From NCBI GenBank assembly GCA_964019135.1, contig OZ025253.1, forward strand, positions 9,305,059 through 9,369,058: a stretch of 64,000 nt of DNA, given 5' to 3'. The notes under the pieces are model-generated. The model saw only the letters and a list, made by a program, of their open reading frames with translations. It ran no database searches and was not told where the DNA came from. Below, piece by piece: positions 37,201-46,748 of this stretch. Position 1 is the first letter of the stretch, and each line of letters opens with the position of its first letter. The translations under genes and the position numbers were made by a program. The stretch is from Arenicola marina. Lineage: Eukaryota; Annelida; Polychaeta; Arenicolidae.

Positions 37201-40200
37201 TTGTGGTCGGTGTGGTTGTCCCGGTCGTGGTGGCTGTGGTGGAACGTGTTGTGGTCCGTGTAGTGGTCCCTGTCGTGGTGGCTGTAGTGGGAGGTGTTGT
37301 TGTCGGTGCAGTGGTCCCGGTCGCGGTGACGGCGGTGGATGATACAGTTGTCGAAGCTCGTATGGATAATAATCCGGCGTATAATCGATTCGTACCGCCT
37401 ATAAACATCGCATAATATGGAGTCCCTCGCAGTTTTAAACTGACTCATGGTTATTGCTGAGACAAAAGGTGGCATTGTATACAACCGGCCGGTAGTTGTT
37501 TCTTAGGACATAATCAAGCGTGCAATATAATGGTAAGATATCCCAGTTCGTACTCCTCAAGCAACTATTGCGTATTAATAGATCTATTCTTTCTAACATT
37601 AAAGAATAATGCCCTTTAGACAATATAGTCGTAATGCACAAACTGATAATATGGATATCAATCACATTTACTGATTAACGTCAATCCGTAGATCGTCTTT
37701 GATCAGGCGCCGCCAAATGTTTGGCTTGACAGGATACTCCATTATTATTTTATTCGTTGAAATTCTGGACTCATAGATCTCTCTTAGACTGGAATGAAAT
37801 AATATTAGGCGAGAATTGACCAACTCGGAACTTTTAGGCGCTCATAGAAGGATGACAAGGGCTGCGCGCAACAGTTTTTATATTGAAATTCAGACTCACT
37901 GCTCATTGGCTTGAGGTCAAGGAAAGCAAAGCAAACCTGAATACATATCACGCCCTAATTGTCCGTGTCTTATGTAAATGGTCGTGGCTTTTTAGCCTAC
38001 ATTAGGATATTCAAAACTGAGTTTCATTTGCGTGGAAACCGTAACATACAAAAGTGCCAACTTCATATCGTTTTCTTCTTTGTACGTGTGGTCAATCCCG
38101 GTATGAGGTACAAGCGGAAATGTGTCCGAAAGCCCATTATAATACATGCAGAACAGTGATCAATAACATTCAGTAAAAGAAAATCAGGATATGTGGTACA
38201 AACGAGTTGACGTTATCAGATATTGCCACAGGAACTTGGGCACCTGATTTTGCGAATGGACCACGTGTGAAAGAAGAAAGGGTTAGCAATAATTATATGA
38301 ATAATACTCCGAAATCTGAGAACCGTCATCGTACGTAATAAGACTGCTGATGCCGTTGACAAAATACATGTGCAACGCAAGTAACAAAAGATGAAACAAC
38401 CGTTTTGCCATGATGCCAAACTACGAAGTGAATACTACGCTGACTGCCAGGCCATGGTGTCACTTAATTGAGATCTCGTAACTTTGGCTCACTAAATAAG
38501 AAAATTAATTGCCGGCCCGAAATGAATTTAAAATGGTACAATTTATCATAAATATATAACAAACATGCTCTGGAATAATATTTGTAGAAAATACATTTCA
38601 CAAAAATGGCTGCATTTCCATAATCCCAGTATACTGCTTGTCTTCATTACTCGTAACATTACGATCAATCGTTCAATTACCATATACAATGTAGGGTTAC
38701 GAGCTCGCAACTCGTAGTGAAACGATCCCCAGGTTGGCATTCATGAAATGATTTCATATTAGCACTATCCCACGAATGGTTACGCCCACGCTTGTGTCAC
38801 AAACAGATGACACAATCGACTCCATGCGTGACCGAATTATTCCATTAATATTACTCAAAAACAGAGGAGAGAAAGATGCAGTACATTCATTGCAGCCCAA
38901 ATCATGTAAATAATGTACATATATTTGATTCTCGGTTCATCACTTACCTCCTGGTGTTGTGGTCTCAGTCGAGGTTACTTTGGTGGAGGGTGTTGTGGTC
39001 TCGGTCGTTGTGACTGTGGTGGTAGGTGTTGTGGTCGGTGTGGTGGTCTCAGTCGCGGTGGCTGTTGTGGAAGGTGTTGTGGTCGGCGTAGTGGTCTCAG
39101 TCGTTGTGGCTGTTGTGGAAGGTGTGGTGGTCGGCGTAGTGGTCTCAGTCGTTGTGGCTGTTGTTGAAAGTGTTGAGGTCTCAGTCGTGGTGACTGTTGT
39201 GGTCGGCGTAGTGGTCTCAGTCGTGGTGGCTGTTGTGGTCGGCGTAGTGGTCTCAGTCGTGGTGGCTGTTGTGGTTGGTGTTGTGGTTGGTGTAGTGGTC
39301 TGAGTCGTGGTGACTGTTGTTGAAGGTGTTGTGGTTTCAGTCGTGGTGGGTGTGATGGAGAGTGTTGTGGTCTCAGTCGTGGTTACTGTGGTGGAAGGCG
39401 TAGTGGTCTCAGTCGTGGTGGCTGTTGTGGATGGTGTTGAGGTTGGTGTAGTGGTCTGAGTCGTGGTGACTGTTGTTGAAGGTGTCGTGGTTTCAGTCGT
39501 GGTGGGTGTGGTGGAAGGCGTAGTGGTCTCAGTCGTGGTGGCTGTTGTGGAAGGTGTTGTGGTTGGTGTAGTGGTCTGAGTCGTGGTGACTGTTGTGGAT
39601 GGTGTTGTGGTTTCAGTCGTTGTGGCTGTGGTGGAAGGTGTTGTGGTTCTAGTCGTTGTGGCTGTTGTGAAAGGTGTTGTGGTCGGCGTAGTGGTCTCAG
39701 TCGTCGTGGCTGTTGTGGAACGTGTTGTGGTCTCAGTCGTTGTGGCTGTTGTGGAAGATTTTGTGGTCGGCGTAGTGGTCTCAGTCGTGGTGACTGTGGT
39801 GGAGGGTGTTGAGGTCTCAGTCGTTGTGGCTGTTGTGGTCAGCGTAGTGGCCTCAGTCGTTGTGGCTGTTGTGGAATGTGTTGTGGTCGGCGTAGTGGTC
39901 TCAGTCGTTGTGGCAGTTGTGGAACGTGTTGTGGTCTCAGTCGTGGTGGCTGTTGTGGTTGGTGTTGTGGTTGGTGTAGTGGTCTGAGTCGTGGTGACTG
40001 TTGTGGAAGGTGTTGTGGTGTCAGTCGTTGTGGCTGTTGTGGTTGGTGTAGTGGTTCTAGTCGTTGTGGCTGTTGTGGAAGGTGTTGTGGTCGGCGTAGT
40101 GGTCTCAGTCGTGGTGGCTGTAGTGGATGGTATTGTGGTCGGCGTAGTGGTCTCAGTCGTTGTGGCAGTTGTGGAGCGTGTTGTGGTCTCAGTAGTGGTG

Positions 40201-43200
40201 GCTGTTGTGGAAGGTGTTGTGGTTGGTGTAGTGGTCTGAGTCGTGGTGACTCTTGTGGAAGGTGTTGTGGTGTCAGTCGTTGTGGCTGTTGTGGAAGGTG
40301 TTGTGGTCGGCGTAGTGGTCTCAGTCGTGGTGACTGTTGTGGAAGGTGTTGTGGTTTCAGTCGTTGTGGCTGTTGTGGAAAGTGTTGTGGTCTCAGTCGT
40401 GGTGGCTGTTGTGGAAGGTGTTGTGGTTGGTGTAGTGGTCTGAGTCGTGGTGACTGTTGTTGAAGGTGTTGTGGTTTCAGTCGTGGTGGGTGTGGTGGAA
40501 GGTGTTGTGGTTTCAGTCGTTGTGGCTGTTGTGGAAGGTGTTGTAGTGTCAGTCGTTGTGGCTGTGGTGGAAGGTGTTGTGGTCTCAGTCGTGCTGGCTG
40601 TAGTGGATGGTGTTGGGGTTGGTGTAGTGGTCTGAGTCGTGGTGGCTGTAGTGGATGGTGTTGTGGTTGGTGTAGTGGTCTGAGTCGTGGTGACTGTTGT
40701 GGAAGGTGTTGTGGTCTCAGTCGTGGTGGCTGTTGTGGAAGGTGTGGTGGTCGGCGTAGTGGTCTCAGTCGTGGTGGCTGTAGTGGATGGTGTTGTGGTT
40801 GGTGTAGTGGTCTGAGTCGTGGTGACTGTTGTGGAAGGTGTTGTGGTCTCAGTCGTGGTGACGGTGGTGGAAGGTGATGTGGTCGGCGTAGTGGTCTCAG
40901 TCGTGGTGGCTGTGGTGGAAGGTGTTGTGGTCGGCGTAGTGGTCTCAGTCGTGGTGGCTGTGGTGGAAGGTGTTGTGGTCGGCGTAGTGGTCTCAGTCGT
41001 GGTAGCTGTTGTGGAAGGTGTTGTCGTTTCAGTCGTTGTGGCTGTGGTGGAAGGTGTTGTGGTGTCAGTCGTGGTGGCTGTGGTGGAAGGTGTTGTGGTC
41101 GGTGTAGTGGTCTCCGTCGTGGTGACTGTGGTAGAAGGTGTTGTGGTCGGTGTAATGGTCTCAGTCGTTGTGGCTGTTGTGGAAGGTGTTGTGGTTTCAG
41201 TCGTTGTGGCTGTGGTGGAAGGTGTTGTGGTGTCAGTCGTTGTGGCTGTTGTGGTCGGCGTAGTGGTCCCAGTCGTTGTGGCTGTTGTGGAAGGTGTTGT
41301 GGTCGGCGTAGTGGTCTCAGTCGTGGTGACTGTTGTGGTCGGCGTAGTGGTCTCAGTCGTTGTGGCTGTTGTGGAAGGTGTAGTGGTCTCAGTCGTGGTG
41401 GCTGTTGTGGAAGGTGTTGTGGTCGGCGTGGTGGTCCTAGTCGTGGTGGGTGTGGTGGAGAGTGTTGTGGTCTGAGTCGTTGTGGCAGTTGTGGAAGGTG
41501 TTGTGGTCTCAGTCGTGGTGGCTGTTGTGGAAGGTGGTGTGGTCGGCGTAGTGGTTCTAGTCGTGGTGGGTGTGGTGGAGAGTGTTGTGGTCTGAGTCCT
41601 GGTGACTGTGGTGGAAGGTGTTGTGGTCTCAGTCGTGGTGGCTGTAGTGGATGGTGTTGTGGTTGGTGTAGTGGTCTGAGTCGTTGTGGCTGTGGTGGAA
41701 GGTGTTGTGGTGTCAGTCGTTGTGGCTGTTGTGGTCGGCGTAGTGGTCCCAGTCGTTGTGGCTGTTGTGGAAGGTGTTGTGGTCGGCGTAGTGGTCTCAG
41801 TCGTGGTGACTGTTGTGGTCGGCGTAGTGGTCTCAGTCGTTGTGGCTGTTGTGGAAGGTGTAGTGGTCTCAGTCGTGGTGGCTGTTGTGGAAGGTGTTGT
41901 GGTCGGCGTGGTGGTTCTAGTCGTGGTGGGTGTGGTGGAGAGTGTTGTGGTCTGAGTCGTTGTGGCAGTTGTGGAAGGTGTTGTGGTCTCAGTCGTGGTG
42001 GCTGTTGTGGAAGGTGGTGTGGTCGGCGTAGTGGTTCTAGTCGTGGTGGGTGTGGTGGAGAGTGTTGTGGTCTGAGTCCTGGTGACTGTGGTGGAAGGTG
42101 TTGTGGTCTCAGTCGTGGTGGCTGTAGTGGATGGTGTTGTGGTTGGTGTAGTGGTCTGAGTCGTGGTGGCTGTGGTGGAAGGTGTTGTGGTCTCAGTCGT
42201 GGTGGCTGTAGTGGATGGTGTTGTGGTTGGTGTAGTGGTCTGAGTCGTGGTGGCTGTGGTGGATGGTGTTGTGGTCGGTGTAGTGGTCTGAGTCGTGGTG
42301 ACTGTGGTGGAAGGTGTTGTGGTCTCAGTCGTAGTGGCTGTAGTGGATGGTGTTGTGGTCGGTGAAGTTGTCCCGGTCGCGGTGACTGCGTTGGATGATG
42401 CAGTTGTCGAAGCTCCTATGGATAATAATGCCGTCATCCGGTGTGTAATCGATTCCTAACGCCTCTAAACATTGCATAATATGGAGTCCCTCAGAGTTTA
42501 AAACTGACTCATGGTTATTGCTGAGACAAAAGGTGGCATTGTATAGAACCGGGCGGTAGTTGTTTCTTCGTACTTAATCAAGCGTGCAATATAATGGTAA
42601 GAAATCCCAGTTCGTACTCCTCTAGCAATTATTGCGTAATGGTATATCTGCTGTTTCGAACATTAAATAAATGATCATGACTGAAACAATCTTAAACAGA
42701 GTATGTCCTCCTTTGGACAATCGATGTCGATGTGCGTGAGTACAAGCAAATGACCTTGACATTCGAGACAATTACAATGAAATGTGGTTGTCAGTAAGCG
42801 AGGAATTGCGTACCTCGGAAAGAATAATGCTCTATAAACAAGATCATCGTAATGCACAAACTGATAAGATGAATATCAATCACGCTTCCTGATTAACGTT
42901 AATACGTAGATCGTCTTTGATCAGGCGCCGCCAAATTTTTGGCTTGACAGGAAACTCCATTATTATTTTATTCGTTGAAATTCTGGACTCATAGATCTCT
43001 CTTATACTTGAATGAAATAATATTAGGCGAGGATTGACCAACTCGGAACTTTTAGGCGCTGAAAGAGGGATGGCAAGGGCTGCGATCAACAGTTTTTATA
43101 TTGAAATTCAGACTCACTGCCCATTGGCTTGAGGTCAAGGAAAGCAAAGCAAACATGAATACATATCACCCGGTAATTGTCCGTGTCTTATGTAAATGGT

Positions 43201-46200
43201 CGTGGCTTTTTAGCCTAAGTTAGGATATTAAAAAATGAGTTTCATTTGCGTGGAAGCCTTAACATACAAAAGGGCCAACTTCATATCGTTCTCTTCTTTG
43301 TACGTGTGCTCAATTCAGTAAAAGAAAATCAGGAAGTGTGGTACAAACGAGTTGATGTTATCAGATATTGCCGCAGGAACTTGGGCACCTGATTTGCGAA
43401 TGGACCACGTGTGAAAGAAGAAGTGGTTAGCACCAATTATATGAGTAACAATCGGAAATCTGAGAACCGTCATCGTACGTAATAAGACTGCTGATGCCGT
43501 TGACAAAATACATGTGCAACGCAAGCAACCAAAGATGAAACAACCGTTTTGCAATGATGCCAAACTACAACGTGAATAATACGCTGATGGCCAGGCCATG
43601 GTGTCACTTAACTGAGATCTCGTAACTTTGGCTCACTAAATAAGAAAATGAATTGCCCTCCCGAAATGAATTTAAAATGGTTCAATTTATCATAAATATA
43701 TAACAAACATGCTCTGGAATAATATTGGTAGAAAATACATTTCACAAAAATGGCTGCATTTCCATAATCGCAGTATAATGCTTGTTTTCATTACTCGTAA
43801 CATTACCATCAATCGTTCAATTACCATATACAATGTAGGGTTACGAGCTCGCAACTCGTTGTGAAACGATCCCCAGGTTGGCTTTCATGAAATGATTTCA
43901 TATTAGCATTATCCCACGAATGGTTACGCCTAGGTTTCTGCCACATACAGATGACACAATCGATTCCATGCGTGACCAAATTATTCCATTAATATAACTC
44001 AAAAACAGAGGGGAGAAAGACGCAACACATTCATTGCAGCCCAAATCATGTAAATAATGTACATATATTTGATCACTTACCTCCTGGTGTTGTGGTCCCA
44101 GTCGTGGTGACTGTGGTGGAGGGTGTTGTGGTCTCGGTCGTGGTGACTGTTGTGGACGGTGTTGTGGTCTCGGTCGTGGTGACTGTGGTGGAGGGTGTTG
44201 TGGTCCCAGTCGTGTTGACTGAGGTAGGAGAAGCTGTTACAGTTGTTTCCGGTTGAGTTGTTATTGCACTCGTTGTGGACGAAGTATCCTTACTTGTGGG
44301 GCTTTTACTCGTGGTGACTGTGGTGGAGGGTGTTGTGGTCTCAGTCGAGGTGGCTGTTGTGGAAGGTGTTGTGGTCGGCGTAGTGGTCTCAGTCGTGGTG
44401 GCTGTGGTGGAGGGTGTTGTGGTCTCGGTCGTGGTGACTGTTGTGGACGGTGTTGTGGTCGGCGTAGTGGTCTCCGTCGTGGTGATGGTTGTGGAGGGTG
44501 TTGTGGTCGGCGTAGTGGTCTCAGTCGTGGTGGCTGTTGTGGAAGGTGTTGTGGTCGGCGTAGTGGTTCTAGTCGTTGTGGCTGTTGTGGAAGGTGTTGT
44601 GGTCTCAGTCGTGGTCGCTGTTGTGGAAAGTGTTGTGGTCGGCGTAGTGATTCTACTCGTGGTGGAGGGTGGTGTGGTCTGAGTCGTGGTGGCTGTGGTA
44701 GAAGGTGTTGTGGTCGGTGTAGTGGTCTCAGTCGTTGTGGCTGTTGTTGAAGGTGTTGTGGTTTCAGTCGTGGTGGCTGTGGTGGAAAGTGTTGAGGTCC
44801 CAGTCGTGGTGACTGTGGTGGAAGGTGTTGTGGTCTCAGTCGTGGTGGCTGTGGTGGAATGTGTTGTAGTCTCAGTCGTGGTGGCTGTGGTGGAAGGTGT
44901 TGTGGTCGGCGTAGTGGTCTCAGTCGTGGTGGCTGTGGTGGAAGGTGATGTGGTCGGCGTAGTGGTCTCAGTCGTGGTGACTGTGGTGGAGGGTGTTGTG
45001 GTCTCAGTCGGGGTGGCTGTTGTGGAAGCTGTTGTGGTCGGCGTTGTGGTCTCAGTCGTGGTGACTGTGGTGGAGAGTGTTGTGGTCCCAGTCGTGGTGA
45101 CTGAGGTAGGAAAAGCTGTCACAGTTGTTTCCGGTTGAGTTGTTATTGCACTCGTTGTGGACGAAGAATCCTTACTTGTAGGGCTTTTACTCGTGGTGAC
45201 TGTGGTGGAGGGTGTTGTTGTCTCAGTCGGGGTGGCTGTTGTGGAAGGTGTTGTGGTCTCAGTCGTGGTGGCTGTGGTGGAAGGTGTTGTGGTCGGTGTA
45301 GTGGTCTCAGTCGTTGTGGCTGTTGTTGAAGGTGTTGTGGTTTCAGTCGTGGTGGCTGTGGTGGAAAGTGTTGAGGTCCCAGTCGTGGTGACTGTGGTGG
45401 AAGGTGTTGTGGTCTCAGTCGTGGTGGCTGTGGTGGAATGTGTTGCAGTCTCAGTCGTGGTGGCTGTGGTGGAAGGTGTTGTGGTCGGCGTAGTGGTCTC
45501 AGTCGTGGTGGCTGTGGTGGAGGGTGTTGTGGTCTCGGTCGTGGTGACTGTTGTGGACGGTGTTGTGGTCTCAGTCGTGGTGGCTGTGGTGGAAGGTGTT
45601 GTGGTCGGCGTAGTGGTCTCCGTCGTGGTGATGGTTGTGGAGGGTGTTGTGGTCGGCGTAGTGGTCTCAGTCGTGGTGGCTGTTGTGGAAGGTGTTGTGG
45701 TCGGCGTAGTGGTTCTAGTCGTTGTGGCTGTTGTGGAAGGTGATGTGGTCTCAGTCGTGGTCGCTGTTGTGGAAAGTGTTGTGGTCGGCGTAGTGATTCT
45801 AGTCGTGGTGGAGGGTGGTGTGGTCTGAGTCGTGGTGGCTGTGGTAGAAGGTGTTGTGGTCGGTGTAGTGGTCTCAGTCGTTGTGGCTGTTGTTGAAGGT
45901 GTTGTGGTTTCAGTCGTGGTGGCTGTGGTGGAAAGTGTTGAGGTCCCAGTCGTGGTGACTGTGGTGGAAGGTGTTGTGGTCTCAGTCGTGGTGGCTGTGG
46001 TGGAATGTGTTGTAGTCTCAGTCGTGGTGGCTGTGGTGGAAGGGGTTGTGGTCGGCGTAGTGGTCTCAGTCGTGGTGGCTGTGGTGGAAGGTGATGTGGT
46101 CGGCGTAGTGGTCTCAGTCGTGGTGACTGTGGTGGAGGGTGTTGTGGTCTCAGTCGTGGTGACTGTGCTGGAAGTTGTTGTGGTCGGCGTAGTGGTTTCA

Positions 46201-46748
46201 GTCGTGGTGACTGTGGTGGAAGGTGTAGTGGTCTCAGTCGTGGTGGCTGTGGTGGAAGGTGTTGTGGTCTCAGTCGTGGTGGTTGCGGTGAATGGTGCTG
46301 TGGTCGGCGCAGTGGGGCTGGTCGTGGTGACTCTGGTAGAAGAGGCCGCCACGGCACTCGTTTGTGAAGTTGCTGACGATGTACCACTGCTTGACGTTGT
46401 TTTCGTCGTTGTTGAATCCGAAGCTGACACGGTGGTTTCCATTTGAGTTGTTATGGCACTCGTGGACGATGCTGAAGGCGTATCACTGCTTGACGTTGTT
46501 GATAGTGAAGCCCCAGCAGGGGTTTGAGTTGTTGTGTGACTCGTTGGTGACGTTGTGGACGACGTATCATATCTTGTGGTGATTTCGGAAGCAGTAGACG
46601 TAGGGCCGGTCACGGTAGTAAAAGGGACGGTAGCAAAGGTGACAGTTGTGTCCCTCACTGGCGTTGTTCTAGTAATCGTCCTGCCATGGCCTGGCACTAC
46701 CCATGTCCCTGTCATGAGCAGACAAACAACGAAGCACCGGAGCCTCAT
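20496..46748 (-). CDS. Mucin-EGF-IPT single-pass transmembrane protein (whole gene)
   Basis: Join of 46748-44081, 42415-38948, 28832-28725, 28306-28193, 27337-27221, 26787-26671, 26017-25861, 25445-25269, 24792-24672, 24408-23845, 22646-22479 and 22220-20496. Lengths add to 9,504 bases, that is 3,167 residues plus stop, and every junction keeps phase. The order is: signal peptide, mucin domain, four EGF domains, IPT/TIG domains, one membrane helix and a cytoplasmic tail. EGF and IPT modules are typical of cell-surface receptors; the IPT part with its C-rich strand and GF-hydrophobic-D motif resembles plexins and MET. There is no Sema domain, kinase or plexin GAP. Function is unknown; a mucin-type adhesion or signalling receptor is inferred. 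A third mucin exon at 31366-37356 fits the phase but has stops and is left out. Confidence 0.8.
20601..20942 (-). repeat. 114-bp coding tandem repeat, three units
   Basis: The units are almost identical at DNA level (CACAATATTGTCCCTTTTCT recurs every 114 bp). They keep the reading frame, so each unit adds 38 residues to the tail. Confidence 0.95.
22479..22646 (-). CDS. Exon: core of IPT 3
   Basis: The acceptor CCTACAG precedes 22646 and the donor ATC/GTAAGT follows 22479; 168 bases, phase 0 to 0. Joined to the previous exon it reads IIEITGTYMD, an IPT opening, then YQVHIGLGECSVINDD and VPCRPPTKAP. The C-x-V and C-x-PP pattern matches plexin IPT domains. Confidence 0.85.
22647..23844 (-). repeat. 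Intron with 27-bp and 40-bp minisatellites
   Basis: Positions 23050-23330 hold about ten copies of a 27-bp unit (CTCAAGTAATCTCCAATAGA). Positions 23500-23830 hold a degenerate 40-bp unit with TCACTCATACTTAGTGTATG. No exon seen. Confidence 0.8.
23845..24408 (-). CDS. Exon: IPT 2 end and IPT 3 start, two furin-like sites
   Basis: The proposed acceptor is TACTAG before 24408 and the donor ACG/GTGCGC after 23845; 564 bases, phase 0 to 0. ISVCSIHRQPCA and MTCFTPALKIPED follow the plexin/MET IPT pattern of paired cysteines and a C-x-[ST]-P motif. YAGFILDRYMKYRELLNVTG matches the GF-hydrophobic-D segment that ends an IPT in MET and plexins. The next IPT begins near DSIIEIT. Between them are QRRRRA (24238-24249 for the four Arg) and RERRQ (24070-24081), both fitting R-x-[KR]-R. 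The acceptor is the least certain splice site of the model. Confidence 0.75.
24672..24792 (-). CDS. Exon: core of IPT 2
   Basis: The acceptor GACGCAG precedes 24792 and the donor GAG/GTAAGC follows 24672; 121 bases, phase 2 to 0. Joined to the previous exon it gives the continuous IPT signature KEGGTIVTVEGEGLTSVF, then RMVIRVEV. That perfect join supports both splice sites. Confidence 0.85.
24793..25268 (-). other. Intron
   Basis: No exon or repeat seen in this intron of the mucin-EGF-IPT gene. The adjoining introns 24409-24671, 25446-25860, 26018-26670, 26788-27220 and 22221-22478 are likewise without recognisable content. Confidence 0.7.
25269..25445 (-). CDS. Exon: end of IPT 1 and start of IPT 2
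   Basis: The acceptor GTTGCAG precedes 25445. The donor is GA/GTAGGT after 25269, which avoids the TAG that would be read through; 177 bases, phase 2 to 2. It encodes sequons NTS, NET and NFT, a strand pair LPILVTFGE and FTYRGNPILTSFSP, the typical 'F-x-Y-x-x-NP-x-[IL]' link between consecutive IPT domains in plexins and MET. Confidence 0.8.
25861..26017 (-). CDS. Exon: start of IPT/TIG domain 1
   Basis: The acceptor GCCACAG precedes 26017 and the donor AT/GTAAGA follows 25861; 157 bases, phase 1 to 2. It encodes TPTIHSVVPTFCPVSGGTVI, then TVRGSNLL, the classic IPT opening (P-x-x-GGT-x-[IL]-T-[IV]-x-G-x-x-[FL]). IPT domains are Ig-like folds found in plexins, MET/RON and some transcription factors. 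Here it must be extracellular because it lies before the membrane helix. Confidence 0.85.
26671..26787 (-). CDS. Exon: EGF domain 4
   Basis: The acceptor CACAACAG precedes 26787 and the donor G/GTAAGT follows 26671; 117 bases, phase 1 to 1. It reads VEMDPCLSNPCKNGGTC, FNCIC, and LCEN, six cysteines. It is closest in sequence to EGF 1 (FNC-x-C, YEG-x-[LF]-CEN), suggesting exon duplication. The IPT region follows directly without a PSI domain. Confidence 0.9.
27221..27337 (-). CDS. Exon: EGF domain 3
   Basis: The acceptor TTTCCAG precedes 27337 and the donor G/GTAAGA follows 27221; 117 bases, phase 1 to 1. The module reads NHPCLLDPCLNNGTC, then FRCIC and MCEN. It has six cysteines and one NGT sequon. 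Confidence 0.9.
27338..28192 (-). other. Intron with small duplications
   Basis: Near 27560-27670 'cgtaatatgtatgaa' and 'ataataattacataa' are tandemly repeated. No exon seen. The intron 28307-28724 shows nothing. Confidence 0.6.
28193..28306 (-). CDS. Exon: EGF domain 2
   Basis: The acceptor is CCTTCCAG before 28306 and the donor G/GTGAGT after 28193; 114 bases, phase 1 to 1. It encodes IHPCHYAPCRNGGTC and YQCTC followed by a final TC, six cysteines in EGF spacing. No calcium-binding signature. Confidence 0.9.
28725..28832 (-). CDS. Exon: EGF domain 1
   Basis: The acceptor TTTCCGCAG precedes 28832 and the donor GTAAG follows 28725. The exon is 108 bases, phase 1 to 1. It encodes one EGF module with six cysteines in the pattern C-x4-C-x5-C-x8-C-x-C-x8-C; key phrases are NPCQNGGAC and FNCSC. 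The segment CDNTEGGFNC fits the Asp/Asn beta-hydroxylation consensus C-x-[DN]-x4-[FY]-x-C; the other three EGFs do not. The phase matches the donors of mucin exons 1 and 2 and the candidate donor of exon 3. Confidence 0.9.
29375..29660 (+). repeat. Dispersed repeat, copy 1
   Basis: This is a diverged copy of 30940-31235 in the same orientation. The two flank the recombinase remnant. Confidence 0.5.
29826..29922. repeat. 19-20 bp minisatellite
   Basis: About five tandem copies of GGTTTATTAGATTAAAAA, the first reading GGTTTAATAG. Confidence 0.9.
30290..30930 (-). pseudogene. Broken tyrosine recombinase (Crypton/DIRS type)
   Basis: Three minus-strand frames must be strung together. The first (from about 30927) has SAALFVSFLHQHGYAARSIQ, typical of the N-terminal SAM-like core-binding domain. 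The second has QKATQGVKNLRIN. The third (30664-30455) has LADSLDPTES-YLNQRLYSV followed by ILAFFEFLRVGEIT, where the Arg of LRVGE corresponds to the first catalytic Arg of the R-H-R-Y family. The later H-x-x-R and Tyr are not found. Frameshifts make it inactive. It sits in an intron of the mucin gene on the same strand and lies between two direct copies of a dispersed repeat. Crypton and DIRS cannot be told apart here. Confidence 0.65.
30940..31235 (+). repeat. Dispersed repeat, copy 2
   Basis: Aligns in the same orientation with 29375-29660: 'gaccaytatgga', 'aaagtg', 'acgatgt', 'cgtcaacgacg', 'tatatactt', 'gcgacggaaggacatttt'-type blocks and an end near 'gtcatgcaaatctgc'. The plus strand gives fragments rich in R and Q (RHRRQRRCIY, EQLRRKTLF) that faintly resemble the start of Harbinger transposases. 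The fragments are broken. Confidence 0.5.
31366..37356 (-). pseudogene. Third mucin exon, probably non-functional or skipped
   Basis: The Thr-rich frame runs for 5,991 bases (1,997 codons, phase 1 in and out) between a degenerate acceptor and a possible donor T/GTAACT at 31365. Two in-frame stops interrupt it: TGA at 35807-35809 and TAA at 34793-34795. The acceptor that is TAGGAG in exon 2 is TACGAG here, so only the second AG survives, which keeps the frame. The 31.4-34.6 kb half has 48-bp units of type TTTPTTSPSTTVTATE; the 34.8-37.35 kb half has units of type TTTPTTTPSTTATTTG. They meet in an irregular stretch at 34570-34800. It may be skipped by direct splicing of exon 2 to the first EGF exon, or the stops may be sequencing errors. 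Confidence 0.55.
37357..38947 (-). other. Intron between mucin exons 2 and 3 (copy A)
   Basis: This is the partner of 42416-44080. The homology begins exactly at the acceptor and ends at the donor of the flanking mucin exons, so the unit of duplication was exon plus intron. No independent gene is supported inside. Confidence 0.8.
38948..42415 (-). CDS. Exon: second mucin domain
   Basis: The acceptor is TAG at 42418-42416; a second AG three bases on (TAGGAG) makes a tandem acceptor that would change only one residue. The donor is GGTAAGTG at 38947. The exon is 3,468 bases, exactly 1,156 codons, phase 1 in and out, with no stop. It starts GASTTASSNAVTATG, then consists almost entirely of 16- and 10-residue Thr-rich units of the types TTTPTTTPSTTATTTE and TTTPSTTATT. 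A block of about 480 bp is tandemly duplicated between about 41210 and 42170. Nearly every third residue could carry O-glycans. It ends in the same TTTPG(G) as exon 1, which shows common origin. Confidence 0.8.
42416..44080 (-). other. Intron 1, duplicated sequence (copy B)
   Basis: This intron aligns along its length with 37357-38947, the sequence between mucin exons 2 and 3. Differences include an insertion of about 100 bp here (near 42670-42820) and a deletion near 43310. It contains a 69-codon minus-strand frame (42880-43089) that is largely conserved in the other copy but has a TGA there. Confidence 0.85.

Noticed and set aside
31383..37415. Very long plus-strand Val-rich frames (up to 962 codons) and a His/Asp-rich minus frame of 727 codons
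   Set aside because: They are other-frame readings of the Thr-rich 48-bp repeat, which lacks stops in several frames. Exons 1 and 2 in the Thr frame have proper splice sites, phase and a signal peptide; these do not.
38913..46446. Plus-strand Val-rich and Cys/Gly-rich frames and a Pro/Arg/Gln-rich minus frame (45143-46387)
   Set aside because: Same reason: shadows of the mucin coding repeat.
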